From Fibrobacteria bacterium (GTDB lineage Bacteria > Fibrobacterota > Fibrobacteria > UBA11236), in NCBI GenBank assembly GCA_017881725.1, contig JADGQO010000031.1, forward strand, positions 1-37,459: a DNA stretch of 37,459 bases, given 5' to 3'. Below are positions 23,597 to 31,799 of this stretch, piece by piece. A program made the position numbers and the translations under genes. The notes beneath the pieces are model-generated. The model did no database searches, was not told where the DNA came from, and saw only the letters and a program-made list of their open reading frames with translations. Each line of letters begins with the position of its first letter. The first letter of the stretch is position 1.

Positions 23597-24901
23597 ATGC
23601 ACGGGAAACGGATTTCCATCGAACAGGTCTTGGTGCGTTTAGTCTTGGGCCATTTATTTTCGCCCTCCGTCACAATCACCCCCTGGCGCTTGCTCGCCAC
23701 CCTCGCCGTCCCCGGCTTACTTCTGGCCGGCCCGGTAACCACCGTCCCCTGGAACGGCCATACCGGCGCGGTCAGCTTCACCTACGACGACGCGCGGCCC
23801 AGCCAAATTCCCAAGCTGATTCCGCAGTTGGATTCGATGAAGCTCAAAGCCACGTTTTTCATTTCCTTGACCGGCACCTCGGGAGATTTCGAAAAGAAAA
23901 AAGCCGATTGGATTTTGGCGGCCAAGAACGGACATGAGCTGGCCAACCATACCCGCAACCATGTGCCTGTTCCCACCGATCCCGCCGCCGCCGCCATCAT
24001 CAGCGACATGGCGACATACTTACGGGCCGTCGATACCATCGTGCAATCCGTCACCTTCGCCTATCCCGGCTGCGGCGTCAACGGCAAAAGCGGCGTAGGC
24101 GCGGAAAACTTCGTCGCGCGCGGATGCGGGCAGGACAATTATGCCTGGGCTTCGCAGCCGCCGGATTGGTTGACCATCTCCGGGTTGCTCTTGAACCCCA
24201 GCAACGTCTCGTCCGCCGTCACGCTATTGAACAGCGCCAAGTCCGGCAATAGCTGGGTCGTCACCGTCGTGCACGACGTCGACAATCCCGCTCCCGATCA
24301 ATACAGCATCACACCGGCCGATAACAAAAAGATGCTCGACGCCGCCGTGTCCAACGCTTTGTGGGTGGAAACCTTCCAGAACGTCGCCGCCTATTATCGC
24401 GCCCATTTCGTCATGGACGCCGCGACCGCCACGGCCAACACCGGCGGCTGGAACCTCACATGGACTTCGCCCAATCCCAAGCTGCCCAAGCGCATCCCGT
24501 TGCGCATCAAACTCGCCGCCGCGACTTTCGGCAACAGCATCACGGTCCAGCAAAGCGGCGTCACCCTTCCCCCCGAAAGCGACGGTACTTACATCATCGA
24601 TTTCATGAAGCTGTCCTTGAGCGTAAGGCAGGGGACGGTGGGAATCGCCTCGCGCACCGTGCTGCCCTCCCGGATCAATCCCCGGTTGACGAAAACCGGC
24701 CTCGATCTGGACGGCGTTTTCGGCCCCGTCGAAGTCTTGGTCACCGACGTGCGCGGCGCGCGGCTGTTCCAGGGCGTGGTGTCGAATCGAATCGTGCCGC
24801 TGCCGCTTCCGAGTGAAGACCTCCAAGGCCTGCTGTTCCTCACCTTGCGGGACCGTAACACCGGTGCTACGGTACGCACCCGGGTGAACGCAACGCATTG
24901 A
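23597..24901 (+). CDS. Secreted polysaccharide deacetylase (NodB homology) with C-terminal sorting-like domain
   Basis: A 434-residue protein. ATG at 23597 follows AAGGGGAGAG. A long n-region precedes a hydrophobic export segment (LLATLAVPGLLLAGP, ~36-50). NodB motifs: SFTYDDARPSQ (Asp64 base, Asp65 metal), HTRNH (His118, His122 metal) and FAYPGCGVN. The His-type fourth motif is probably VVTVVHDVDNP. The C-terminal ~120 residues are beta-rich (PVEVLVTDVRGARLFQG; GLLFLTLRDRNTG) like the tail of the propeller protein at the window start, suggesting the same surface-sorting route. It probably removes acyl groups from chitin, peptidoglycan or another N-acetylated glycan; substrate not determinable. 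A repeat copy lies five bases after the stop. Confidence 0.88.
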   Translation: MHGKRISIEQVLVRLVLGHLFSPSVTITPWRLLATLAVPGLLLAGPVTTVPWNGHTGAVSFTYDDARPSQIPKLIPQLDSMKLKATFFISLTGTSGDFEKKKADWILAAKNGHELANHTRNHVPVPTDPAAAAIISDMATYLRAVDTIVQSVTFAYPGCGVNGKSGVGAENFVARGCGQDNYAWASQPPDWLTISGLLLNPSNVSSAVTLLNSAKSGNSWVVTVVHDVDNPAPDQYSITPADNKKMLDAAVSNALWVETFQNVAAYYRAHFVMDAATATANTGGWNLTWTSPNPKLPKRIPLRIKLAAATFGNSITVQQSGVTLPPESDGTYIIDFMKLSLSVRQGTVGIASRTVLPSRINPRLTKTGLDLDGVFGPVEVLVTDVRGARLFQGVVSNRIVPLPLPSEDLQGLLFLTLRDRNTGATVRTRVNATH

Positions 24902-24905
24902 TTTT

Positions 24906-24952
24906 GGACCCATGCGCTGGGTCCTTTACGGGTAGGCTCACTTGTGGGTCCC
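24906..24952 (+). repeat. Dispersed repeat, copy 7
   Basis: GGACCCATGCGCTGGGTCC (perfect 7-bp stem, 5-base loop), TTTACGGGTAGGCTCACTTG, TGGGTCC. The outermost bases also pair (TTTTGGACCC with GGGTCCCAAAA). It lies between tandem plus-strand genes, in sense after a stop codon. Confidence 0.92.
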
Positions 24953-24961
24953 AAAAATCGC

Positions 24962-24991
24962 GTGACATTACTCACACTAAAAAGTTATACT
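24962..24991 (+). promoter_or_regulatory. Promoter between repeat copy 7 and the membrane hydrolase gene
   Basis: GTGACA (24962-24967), an 18-base spacer and TATACT (24986-24991). The expected start site falls at about 24998, immediately before an ATG at 24999, so a leaderless product from that ATG is possible. A second ATG at 25056 has a ribosome site. Confidence 0.45.
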
Positions 24992-25055
24992 CCTGCCTAT
25001 GTCCAAACCTTCCGGCAGTTTCGCGGCTGCATTCATTTCTAAAAGCAGGATCAAG

Positions 25056-26867
25056 ATGACGCCTTACATTCAAGAAAAGATGATGCCTTACCTTCAACCA
25101 CTCATCTGGTTCCTATTGCTTGTTTTGGGAGCTATCGTATTCTGGAAACTTTGGAATTTCATGGGCGCGAAGTATCTTCCGGGATTGCTCGGCGTCCACA
25201 AGCCCGGGTGGGTGGACAATCCGTATTGGTTTCTAGCTATATCCATTCCCATCTCCTTGGGCGCGTGCGTCATGTGCTATTTCTTCGTCGGACGATTCGA
25301 ATCCGCACCGTTGTATTTTCTCTTCCCCATATTGTCAGGCCTGGTCATCATTTGTCTTTTCTCTCCGTACATTCCCAATCCCACCGTGTTGCTGGTCCAG
25401 GCCGGCCTGGCGCTCCTGCTCGGCATTTCCATATGGTCCCTCGGCAAGGCCGAATCCTTATCCCTCCTCGGCTGTCTCTCGCTGCGGGGACTGGCCGGGC
25501 TTTTCGGAATAGCTTTCATAATCGGGTCCGGATACCGTTATATCCAGGAGCGGCGGGATTGGTCGACCAGGGCTGGCCAGTATTCCTCGCCCGTGCGGCG
25601 CATCGAAGCCCGCTTCGCCACCATGAATTCCAATATGTACACCTTCCATCGGCTGGCCGAAGACCGATACGGGCAGCCCGTCAATTTCGAGGGGTACCTG
25701 TTGGGCATCGAAAAGGCCAATCGCTATCTCATCGGCGTTCCGCCGGAGGCGGGCGATACCCAGGGTTGGGAAAAGGAAATCCTTCCCGATGGGAAACGTT
25801 ACCTCGCCGACCGTAAGCGGACATTCCTTTCCCACATCGTGAAGTATGGGCCGGTCATCGACACGACGAAACCCATTCCTTCGAGCTTCGTTTTCAACCT
25901 GTACGGCAAAGACGACGACAAATCCGATTCGGCGTATGCCGAGGGTTTCAAGAGTCTGGACGGCCTGAAAACCGAGCTGGAGGTCGCGTCGAAGTCGCAC
26001 TCCCACATCCTGGTTATCTGCATGGGATGGAACACCGATCAGCAAGAGTCCATCCGCAATTTCAATAGCCTATACGGGTATCTGATGGAGGCCGCCAAAT
26101 CCGACCCCGCTTTCAAGCCTTTGGTCATCGGCATCACTTGGCCCTCGGAATGGGCCGGCTTCCAGCCCTTGAGTTATCCCGTCAAGGCCGATGACGCCGA
26201 TGAAACCGGATTGGTTTGGGTCAGCTATCTCCTTAAAAAGGTTTTGTTCCCAGTGCAAGCTGCTGCGGACAGCGTATCCCCTAGTTCCGCACCGAAGCTG
26301 GTTCTGATCGGCCATAGTTTCGGGACCCGCGTGCTGACACGGGCCTTGGCCTCAATCAAATACGAAAGTAAGGCGCAGGGTTCCGATTCGGAAAAGGTCA
26401 ACCTGTTCATCGGCCTGCAGGGAGCTTTCAGCGCCAGACGCTTTGTGGATACGCCCTGGTACAGAAAAGGGCTGGAAGGCGCGCCTTACCGGGAATTGCG
26501 CAAGCTCCGTACGCGCTTCGTATTCACCTGGTCCAGCCACGATAAGGCGAATCCCGTGGCGGGCTATGTGACCGGAGCCAGCCACATTGGCGGGGAATTC
26601 GGCTACGTCTTGGCAGAGAAAAACGGCGAGATCTTCGAAAACCTGGATTCCGGGTTCGTGGATAAACTCGCGAGCCTCAGGGGTGGTGACGAGTCCTCCC
26701 TAACCGCTCTCAAGAACAAGGCTATGGAAAAAATCCTTTTGGCCGACGCTTCGAATATCATCAAGGATCATCCCTACGGAAAGGGCGGATATGCCCACAG
26801 TGATATCTACAAGCCCGAGATAGGCCGGTTCATGTGGAACCTTATCCGAGCTTACGCCCTCCCGTAG
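25056..26867 (+). CDS. Membrane-anchored alpha/beta-hydrolase
   Basis: A 603-residue protein (622 if translation starts at 24999). I prefer ATG at 25056 because CAGGA lies seven bases upstream and the hydrophobic start follows directly. About five membrane segments occupy residues 10-165. The cytosolic or periplasmic remainder holds an alpha/beta-hydrolase: LVICMGWNTDQ strand, nucleophile elbow GHSFG (Ser421), an acidic candidate in TWSSHDKANP and a late His581 in YAHSDIYKPE. The catalytic set fits a serine esterase/lipase, but the strand spacing is long, so the DUF900-like or lipase assignment is tentative. The first codons contain a near-duplicate MTPYIQ/MMPYLQ. Confidence 0.75.
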   Translation: MTPYIQEKMMPYLQPLIWFLLLVLGAIVFWKLWNFMGAKYLPGLLGVHKPGWVDNPYWFLAISIPISLGACVMCYFFVGRFESAPLYFLFPILSGLVIICLFSPYIPNPTVLLVQAGLALLLGISIWSLGKAESLSLLGCLSLRGLAGLFGIAFIIGSGYRYIQERRDWSTRAGQYSSPVRRIEARFATMNSNMYTFHRLAEDRYGQPVNFEGYLLGIEKANRYLIGVPPEAGDTQGWEKEILPDGKRYLADRKRTFLSHIVKYGPVIDTTKPIPSSFVFNLYGKDDDKSDSAYAEGFKSLDGLKTELEVASKSHSHILVICMGWNTDQQESIRNFNSLYGYLMEAAKSDPAFKPLVIGITWPSEWAGFQPLSYPVKADDADETGLVWVSYLLKKVLFPVQAAADSVSPSSAPKLVLIGHSFGTRVLTRALASIKYESKAQGSDSEKVNLFIGLQGAFSARRFVDTPWYRKGLEGAPYRELRKLRTRFVFTWSSHDKANPVAGYVTGASHIGGEFGYVLAEKNGEIFENLDSGFVDKLASLRGGDESSLTALKNKAMEKILLADASNIIKDHPYGKGGYAHSDIYKPEIGRFMWNLIRAYALP

Positions 26868-27149
26868 GTGACTAAAACATAGCCGGTGGCGCAGGTGGAT
26901 CATTCCGAAGCCGCAGGCTGTGGTGGAAAGTTTTGCAATGGAAAATGCCGAAAACAGGCCTCTATTTTCGGTTGTCATTACAACGTACCGACAAGACGAC
27001 GCTGACTCAGGCCGACACGAGCGCCAAACGCCCTCTATTCGTCAAACAAGCGAAAAATAATTTCCTCCGGAATTCAATTTTTGCGGCTCGACATTTGCTT
27101 TTCCAACCGGCAACCATTACAGCCGAAAACGGCCAACCCTAAGGACTCC

Positions 27150-27812
27150 ATGAACAAGTTCAACGCCATTGTCACAACCCTGTTCACCGCCGCCCTTACC
27201 CTGCCGTTGTCATCGCGCGCCAGCCTCATTCCGTACACGGACCTTTCCCTCTTCGATGCCTCCACGACGACTTCGGTCGTGGAAAATTTCGAGGCCGTCG
27301 GCGCTTATCCCCGCGATGCGGCCGTGCATTCCATCACCCACAACGGCATTACCTACACGGGGCTCGCGGGCGTTCCGTCCGCCAATGTCTGGGTCGCGTC
27401 CGCAGGCTACCATAATTTCGGCGTGCCCACCACCACTTCCAGCGTCCTCACCGCCAATGGCGATGAGAGCATTCTCATGACCCTGTCCTCGCCCACCGGC
27501 GCCCTGGGTTTCGACACTTACTTGAATAAATACGGGCCCGCCACCATCACCGTATTCGGCCTGGGTGGAAGCACTTTGGGAACCTATTTGTTTTCCCAGG
27601 ATCCTACCCTGGTCGGCGTCACCTCAGATGCATCGGATATCACGGGTGTGCAGTGGATCACGATTTCCGGCGGCATCGTCAACACCGGCATCGACAATAT
27701 CCGCCTCGGCGCCTTGGATGCTCCGGCCTCGGTTCCGGAACCTTCCAGCCTCATCCTAATGGGATTGTCGCTGTTCGGGGGCATGATTGCCCTCCGCAAA
27801 CGACGCGCCTAA
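27150..27812 (+). CDS. PEP-CTERM sorted exoprotein
   Basis: A 220-residue protein. An N-terminal Sec signal (IVTTLFTAALTLPLSSRA) is preceded by AAGGA and ATG at 27150. The mature domain resembles the beta-rich domain of many PEP-CTERM proteins (TSVVENFEAVGAYPRDA; TLSSPTGALGFDTYLNKYGP). The C-terminus is canonical: VPEPSSL, a hydrophobic helix, then RKRRA. EpsH/exosortase recognises this signal and such proteins accompany exopolysaccharide or biofilm production. Neither exosortase nor other PEP-CTERM genes are in the window. The 26868-27149 gap holds no other gene and no clear promoter; I looked for a sigma54 site and found none with correct spacing. Confidence 0.9.
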   Translation: MNKFNAIVTTLFTAALTLPLSSRASLIPYTDLSLFDASTTTSVVENFEAVGAYPRDAAVHSITHNGITYTGLAGVPSANVWVASAGYHNFGVPTTTSSVLTANGDESILMTLSSPTGALGFDTYLNKYGPATITVFGLGGSTLGTYLFSQDPTLVGVTSDASDITGVQWITISGGIVNTGIDNIRLGALDAPASVPEPSSLILMGLSLFGGMIALRKRRA

Positions 27813-27858
27813 ACTCCCGCGCGTCTTCCCGACTTCACGGCATAGCCGAATTTCAACT

Positions 27859-27904
27859 GGACCCATGCGCTGGGTCCTTTACGGGCAGGCTCACTTTCGG
27901 GTCT
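27859..27904 (+). repeat. Dispersed repeat, copy 8
   Basis: GGACCCATGCGCTGGGTCC, TTTACGGGCAGGCTCACTTT, CGGGTC. It lies in sense orientation about 45 bases after the PEP-CTERM gene. The rest of 27813-28055 holds no gene. Confidence 0.92.
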
Positions 27905-28055
27905 AAGGAGTAGATCCGCCCGGCGCCAAGCTTCGGCCGCGATATCAGCGCAAAATTTATCATCCCGCAAAATCTGATTGCCAAGTCGTTTTGTCTTTGT
28001 TAAGCATTTCAACGCGCTATTTTTTGAAACATTGCACTTGTCCAGGGAACGTACC

Positions 28056-28424
28056 GTGAGTAAACCAATTCTTCAAATGTTTTTTGTGGCTGTAGGAGCG
28101 GCTTTTTTCGTCGGCTGCGCCTCACTTCCCCCAGGTTGGGATGAATACAAATCCGCGATGAAATGTCATTTCCAAGGAAAAGACAAGGAATGCGATCAGG
28201 ATTACGAAAAGGCCATTGAAAAGAACGATAAGCTGCAGGGCGTGCACGCCTCTTACGGAACGCATTTGTTGAAACGCGGCGAGGTGCAACCCGCCCAGGA
28301 GCAGTTTAAAAAGGAAATCGAAAATCATCCCGTTTCGGAAACCTCGGTCAATCTGGCTTTCAAGAATGTAAAGCATCCGGATTCCACCGTGTCCGCGCTC
28401 CGCAAAACCTCGGGAGGTAAATAA
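28056..28424 (+). CDS. DUF4810-like lipoprotein
   Basis: A 122-residue lipoprotein starting at GTG 28056 (AGGGAA upstream), signal ending AFFVGC (Cys21). The conserved start of the mature part, LPPGWDEYKSAMKC, and a TPR-like helix pair (YEKAIEKND; QEQFKKEIENHP) match DUF4810 proteins, which travel with CsgG- and GNA1162-type lipoproteins in proteobacteria. It is the first of five genes with overlapping or near-contact junctions; its TAA shares a base with the next ATG (TAATG). The likely role is in a small outer-membrane lipoprotein complex; the precise function is not known for the family. Confidence 0.8.
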   Translation: MSKPILQMFFVAVGAAFFVGCASLPPGWDEYKSAMKCHFQGKDKECDQDYEKAIEKNDKLQGVHASYGTHLLKRGEVQPAQEQFKKEIENHPVSETSVNLAFKNVKHPDSTVSALRKTSGGK

Positions 28425-29044
28425 TGTCCATCTTGAATAAAATCCGGATTACCGCCTTGGGCGCCGTCGGTTGCCTGTTCCTCATCCAGTGCGCCCCTAC
28501 CGCGAAAATCAATCCCAACTTCGAGAAAATGAAACCCAAGGTCGTGGTCGTGCTTCCTCCGGAAAACACCACGTCCAATACCGAGGTCGAGGAAACGGCT
28601 TACCCCATCCTTTTTGAAAAGGTTTCCAATCGCGGGTATTATTGCATCTCCCCGGAAATGGTCCGGGCGATATTCAATTCCAACCGTCTGGAAGATGCGG
28701 GAAGAATCAACCAGCTGCCTCTGAAAAAATTCAAGGAAATCTTCGGGGCGGATGCGGTGCTGCGCACGAAGATCACGGATTGGAGTTCGAAATACATTAT
28801 CATTTCTTCAACCGTTACCATAACCCTGGAAAGCGAATTGATGGACACCAAAACCGGTGAAGAGCTTTGGTCCATGAAAAACACGGTTTCCAAATCACCC
28901 AACAACTCGGGTGGAGGCGTCGTGGGCGGGTTGGTGGGCGCGGTGATGAATGCCGCCTTCACGCCCTATGAGCCCATCATGGAAGAGAACGCCAATACCA
29001 CTTTAACCACTATTCCACAGGGCGATTACGGGAAAGCCAAGTAG
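28424..29044 (+). CDS. GNA1162/DUF799 family lipoprotein
   Basis: A 206-residue lipoprotein: signal ending LFLIQC (Cys23), then VVVVLPPENTTSNTEVEETA, the signature of the GNA1162 (DUF799) family, whose fold resembles the anticodon-binding/CsgG-like domain. The glycine-rich GGGVVGGLVGAVMNA near 165-180 is a likely membrane-touching loop. In Neisseria and other bacteria GNA1162 is encoded with DUF4810 and CsgG-type lipoproteins, as here, and the three are thought to act together in the outer membrane. Confidence 0.86.
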   Translation: MSILNKIRITALGAVGCLFLIQCAPTAKINPNFEKMKPKVVVVLPPENTTSNTEVEETAYPILFEKVSNRGYYCISPEMVRAIFNSNRLEDAGRINQLPLKKFKEIFGADAVLRTKITDWSSKYIIISSTVTITLESELMDTKTGEELWSMKNTVSKSPNNSGGGVVGGLVGAVMNAAFTPYEPIMEENANTTLTTIPQGDYGKAK

Positions 29045-29054
29045 GAGGGGACCT

Positions 29055-29990
29055 ATGCGAATTTATTTCCGATTTCCCATTTTGATCGGCGGCGCGCTGT
29101 GCTTCTGGAATTGCGCTTCGCAGATTAACCAAAGGCCCGTCGGGCCGATGACGACTGCGGCCCCGCCTCCGGAAGAGGCGCATAAACCGGGCCTCAAACA
29201 TCGCATCGCCATCGCGTCTTTTGAAGACAAGACGGGATACGGGAACAATCTATTCGGCGCCACCGATGATCTGGGAACGCAGTCCAGTGATATCCTGGCC
29301 ACGCATTTGATCAAGACCGGCGATTTTGTGGTCTTGGAGCGGGAGAAAATCGGAAATCTCAAATCCGAAAACGAATTGCAGGGCAAGGAAACCAACCTTG
29401 CCGGCTGTACCGCTTTGATCTTCGGCGCGGTCACGGAATTCGGAACCAAAACCGAACATCAGGATGCGGGGCTTTCCAAAACCAAGGTGCAAACCGCCCA
29501 TGCCAAGGTGACCATCCGCTTGGTGGATCCGGCCACGGGCCATGCGTTCTTTTCGGAATTCGGCGAAGCGGATGCTCAAAACGAAACTTCGCAGGTTCTG
29601 GGCTTCGGAAGCAGCGCGGGTTATGACGCCACGCTCACGGACCGGGCCTTGAACGCGGCGATTGCAAAATTAGTCGGCAACGTTCTCCTCAACCTTCGGG
29701 CCAGACAATGGAAGGCGCCTATCCTGGAAGTTGAAAACGGCCAGGTCTTCATCGGAGCCGGAGCCCGCACGGGCGTTGTTGTCGGGCAAAATCTGGTGGT
29801 CATGAAGTCCGGAAAAAAGGTGAAGAACCCTTCCACGGGCCTCATGATGGAACTGCCCGGAAGCCAAGTCGGCAAGGTCAAGGTCGTCTCCTTATTCGGC
29901 GACAGCGATCTCAATGAAGGCGCGATTTGTTCCGTGGTCCAAGGGCAAGGATTCACTAAAGACTACTATGTCGTTGCGGAGGCGCCATGA
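29055..29990 (+). CDS. CsgG-family outer-membrane lipoprotein
   Basis: A 311-residue lipoprotein (ALCFWNC, Cys20) with strong site AGGAGGGG. The CsgG domain is clear: HRIAIASFEDKTGYG, LATHLIKTGDFVVLEREKIG, CTALIFGAVTEFG, AKVTIRLVDPATGHAFFSEF. In curli systems CsgG is the secretion pore; CsgG-like proteins in GNA1162 operons have an unknown but possibly pore- or envelope-assembly role. The C-terminal ~100 residues (VGQNLVVMKSGKKVKNPSTG, KVKVVSLFGDS) form an extra beta domain beyond the core. Overlaps the next gene by four bases. Confidence 0.9.
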   Translation: MRIYFRFPILIGGALCFWNCASQINQRPVGPMTTAAPPPEEAHKPGLKHRIAIASFEDKTGYGNNLFGATDDLGTQSSDILATHLIKTGDFVVLEREKIGNLKSENELQGKETNLAGCTALIFGAVTEFGTKTEHQDAGLSKTKVQTAHAKVTIRLVDPATGHAFFSEFGEADAQNETSQVLGFGSSAGYDATLTDRALNAAIAKLVGNVLLNLRARQWKAPILEVENGQVFIGAGARTGVVVGQNLVVMKSGKKVKNPSTGLMMELPGSQVGKVKVVSLFGDSDLNEGAICSVVQGQGFTKDYYVVAEAP

Positions 29991-30298
29991 AATCCAAGTA
30001 TCTCACCCTTTTGGGTTGTGCATTCCTCTTCGCCTGCGCGGCCCCGCGCACCACGGTGCAAACTGCCGGGCAAAACGGCACCATCATGGTGAAAGCCGTT
30101 CCGGCCTACGCTACGGTCGAGGTGGACGGTCAAGCCATGGGCAAAGCCCGTGAATTCGACGGCACCAGTTCCGTGCTCAAAGTGACTCCCGGCAAACACA
30201 CGGTGACTTTGAAGGCCGATGGCTACGAAGATTTTTCCACCCAGGTCTATATCAGCGACTCCCAGGAAACGGTGGAAATAAACCTGAGGAAACGATAA
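29987..30298 (+). CDS. PEGA-domain lipoprotein
   Basis: A 103-residue lipoprotein (signal ending CAFLFAC, Cys17). The mature part is essentially one PEGA-type beta domain: TIMVKAVPAYATVEVDGQAM then VTPGKHTVTLKADGYEDFS. PEGA domains are surface-exposed Ig-like modules often attached to envelope proteins. ATG overlaps the CsgG stop (ATGA) and its TAA overlaps the next ATG, so it is tightly coupled in the five-gene operon. Confidence 0.88.
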   Translation: MKSKYLTLLGCAFLFACAAPRTTVQTAGQNGTIMVKAVPAYATVEVDGQAMGKAREFDGTSSVLKVTPGKHTVTLKADGYEDFSTQVYISDSQETVEINLRKR

Positions 30299-30810
30299 TG
30301 ATACGCTTGAAAAGATTTTTCCTTCCCCTGATTTGCGTGGGTTTCATATGCTCCCCGTCCCGCGCCGATCGCGGTGATTTATTTCTTTCCGTGATGCCGG
30401 TAGTGGATCCATTCCATGCGGATGGGGCCGCGTTCGGGGGCGGAGCGAATCTTTCGATGGGCGTGAACGAGCGCACGGATTTCCAATTGGAAACGGATTT
30501 GACCGTTCAACAGCCCGGTTCCAATCAAAGCGATTATTTTGAAACCCGCTATTTGTTGGCATCCTTTTTCACTCCCTATTTCGGCGAGATCCGTCCCCGC
30601 TTCGGCGGCTCCATGGGTCTAATCCATTCATACAGTTCGGACGGAATAAATGAAGTCGGTTTCAATGCCGGAGTCCACTTGCAAGGGCTCTATGATTTTT
30701 CACAATCGTTAAGATTTTTTGCGGAGGCGAATCCGAATATTTCCTTTGGAAAACAAGGCGGATTTTCCACCCTGTTCAAGCTCGGGATACAGTTCCGCCT
30801 CTCCAAATAA
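30298..30810 (+). CDS. Outer-membrane beta-barrel protein, last gene of the CsgG operon
   Basis: A 170-residue protein with a signal peptide (FFLPLICVGFICSPSRA). It shows alternating amphipathic strands (TDFQLETDLTVQQ; YFETRYLLASFFTPYFG; FKLGIQFRLSK). The C-terminal strand ends in F plus a short tail (QFRLSK) rather than a terminal aromatic, so the BAM signal is atypical. About 8 strands are expected from the length. Likely an outer-membrane partner of the CsgG/GNA1162 lipoproteins. After the stop, 30811-30936 has only a small GTAAC...GTTAC hairpin between convergent genes. Confidence 0.75.
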   Translation: MIRLKRFFLPLICVGFICSPSRADRGDLFLSVMPVVDPFHADGAAFGGGANLSMGVNERTDFQLETDLTVQQPGSNQSDYFETRYLLASFFTPYFGEIRPRFGGSMGLIHSYSSDGINEVGFNAGVHLQGLYDFSQSLRFFAEANPNISFGKQGGFSTLFKLGIQFRLSK

Positions 30811-30936
30811 CGGCGATTTTCCCAAGCAGCGTAAACGGGTAGGGACCGACTCGGATACCGGCGAGGCCCTGCCCATCCACGTAACCCCTGAGTTACATCG
30901 TCATCCAAACCGCACCCTAATTTTTTCAACGCCTTG

Positions 30937-31707
30937 TTAGAGGTTGAACTTCACGATGGCTGCGGTATAGTTATCCTTGACGACGACGTAGGGAATCCAT
31001 GAGGTCAGGATCAACCCCGCGCCGACACCAATGAGTGGACTGGCGTTGAATTCATGTTTGGTCTGGCCGAATTCATCGGTTACGGTCTGATCGCTGTTCA
31101 ACACCCCCACAGCTCCCAGCACGCCCCCGAGCACGAGCATCATGATGGAGCCCGACTTGCCCAGAGTGAAGGACTGCATCAGGGATTTGCTTTCCGGATT
31201 TACGAATAGTCTTTTTTCAAAGGCTATTTGGTCGAATTTGGTCAAGGTATCCGGCGCGAACCGCATATAGGCGAATTCATCGCTGAAGGGCACGCCCTGA
31301 TAGAGCGACACCTTGCCGGTTATTTTTGGAAAGATCCAACGGTTATGGTAGGGCAAGGCTGGAATCCATGTCGAGTCCTGGATTTGATAGCCGTTGTGAT
31401 GCTCGCAAACAAAAAGCGAATCAAAATCCTGTGGGTATCGCTTGGGAGGCGCTTTATCGGTCCCGCCGTAAATGTCCTTGAGCGAAACATATTGTTTGGG
31501 TTCGTTTTCAGCGCCTTCCGTAGTTAGCGACGATTCGAAGTAGACGAGGCCCTCATCTTTCAAATACCCTTTGAACTGGTATTTCGCATCCGTTGGCGGG
31601 ACCTGGAAATTGTAATGGGGTTGATTGGCGAACTCGACGGTCGCTCTAGGAATGTAAGATGGCGCGGAAATCATCAATCCGATCAAACTTAAAAAGATCA
31701 TGTTCAT
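30937..31707 (-). CDS. Exported or membrane protein, unknown
   Basis: A 256-residue protein. A short N-terminal hydrophobic segment (MIFLSLIGLMISAPS) may be a signal peptide. A polar middle part is rich in aromatics (PHYNFQVPPTDAKYQFKGYL). Two glycine-rich hydrophobic stretches lie near the end (IMMLVLGGVLGAVGVL and PLIGVGAGLILTSWIPYVVV), probably membrane hairpin helices. Start ATG at 31707 or 31701; neither has a strong ribosome site. It is transcribed away from the next gene, convergent with the CsgG operon. I do not recognise the family. Confidence 0.6.
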   Translation of the reverse strand: MNMIFLSLIGLMISAPSYIPRATVEFANQPHYNFQVPPTDAKYQFKGYLKDEGLVYFESSLTTEGAENEPKQYVSLKDIYGGTDKAPPKRYPQDFDSLFVCEHHNGYQIQDSTWIPALPYHNRWIFPKITGKVSLYQGVPFSDEFAYMRFAPDTLTKFDQIAFEKRLFVNPESKSLMQSFTLGKSGSIMMLVLGGVLGAVGVLNSDQTVTDEFGQTKHEFNASPLIGVGAGLILTSWIPYVVVKDNYTAAIVKFNL

Positions 31708-31799
31708 TCGTTTCGCATGAAAGATTTACGTTAATGCCGTGGCGAGTCGAGGATAAGAAAACGATAGAAAACCTCGCATAAAAGGGTAATTTAGATCGC

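Noticed and set aside
26868-27149. Sigma54 promoter for the PEP-CTERM gene
   Set aside because: GG...GC dinucleotides are present around GTGGTGGAAAGTTTTGC, but the spacing is 8 or 11 bases, not 10.
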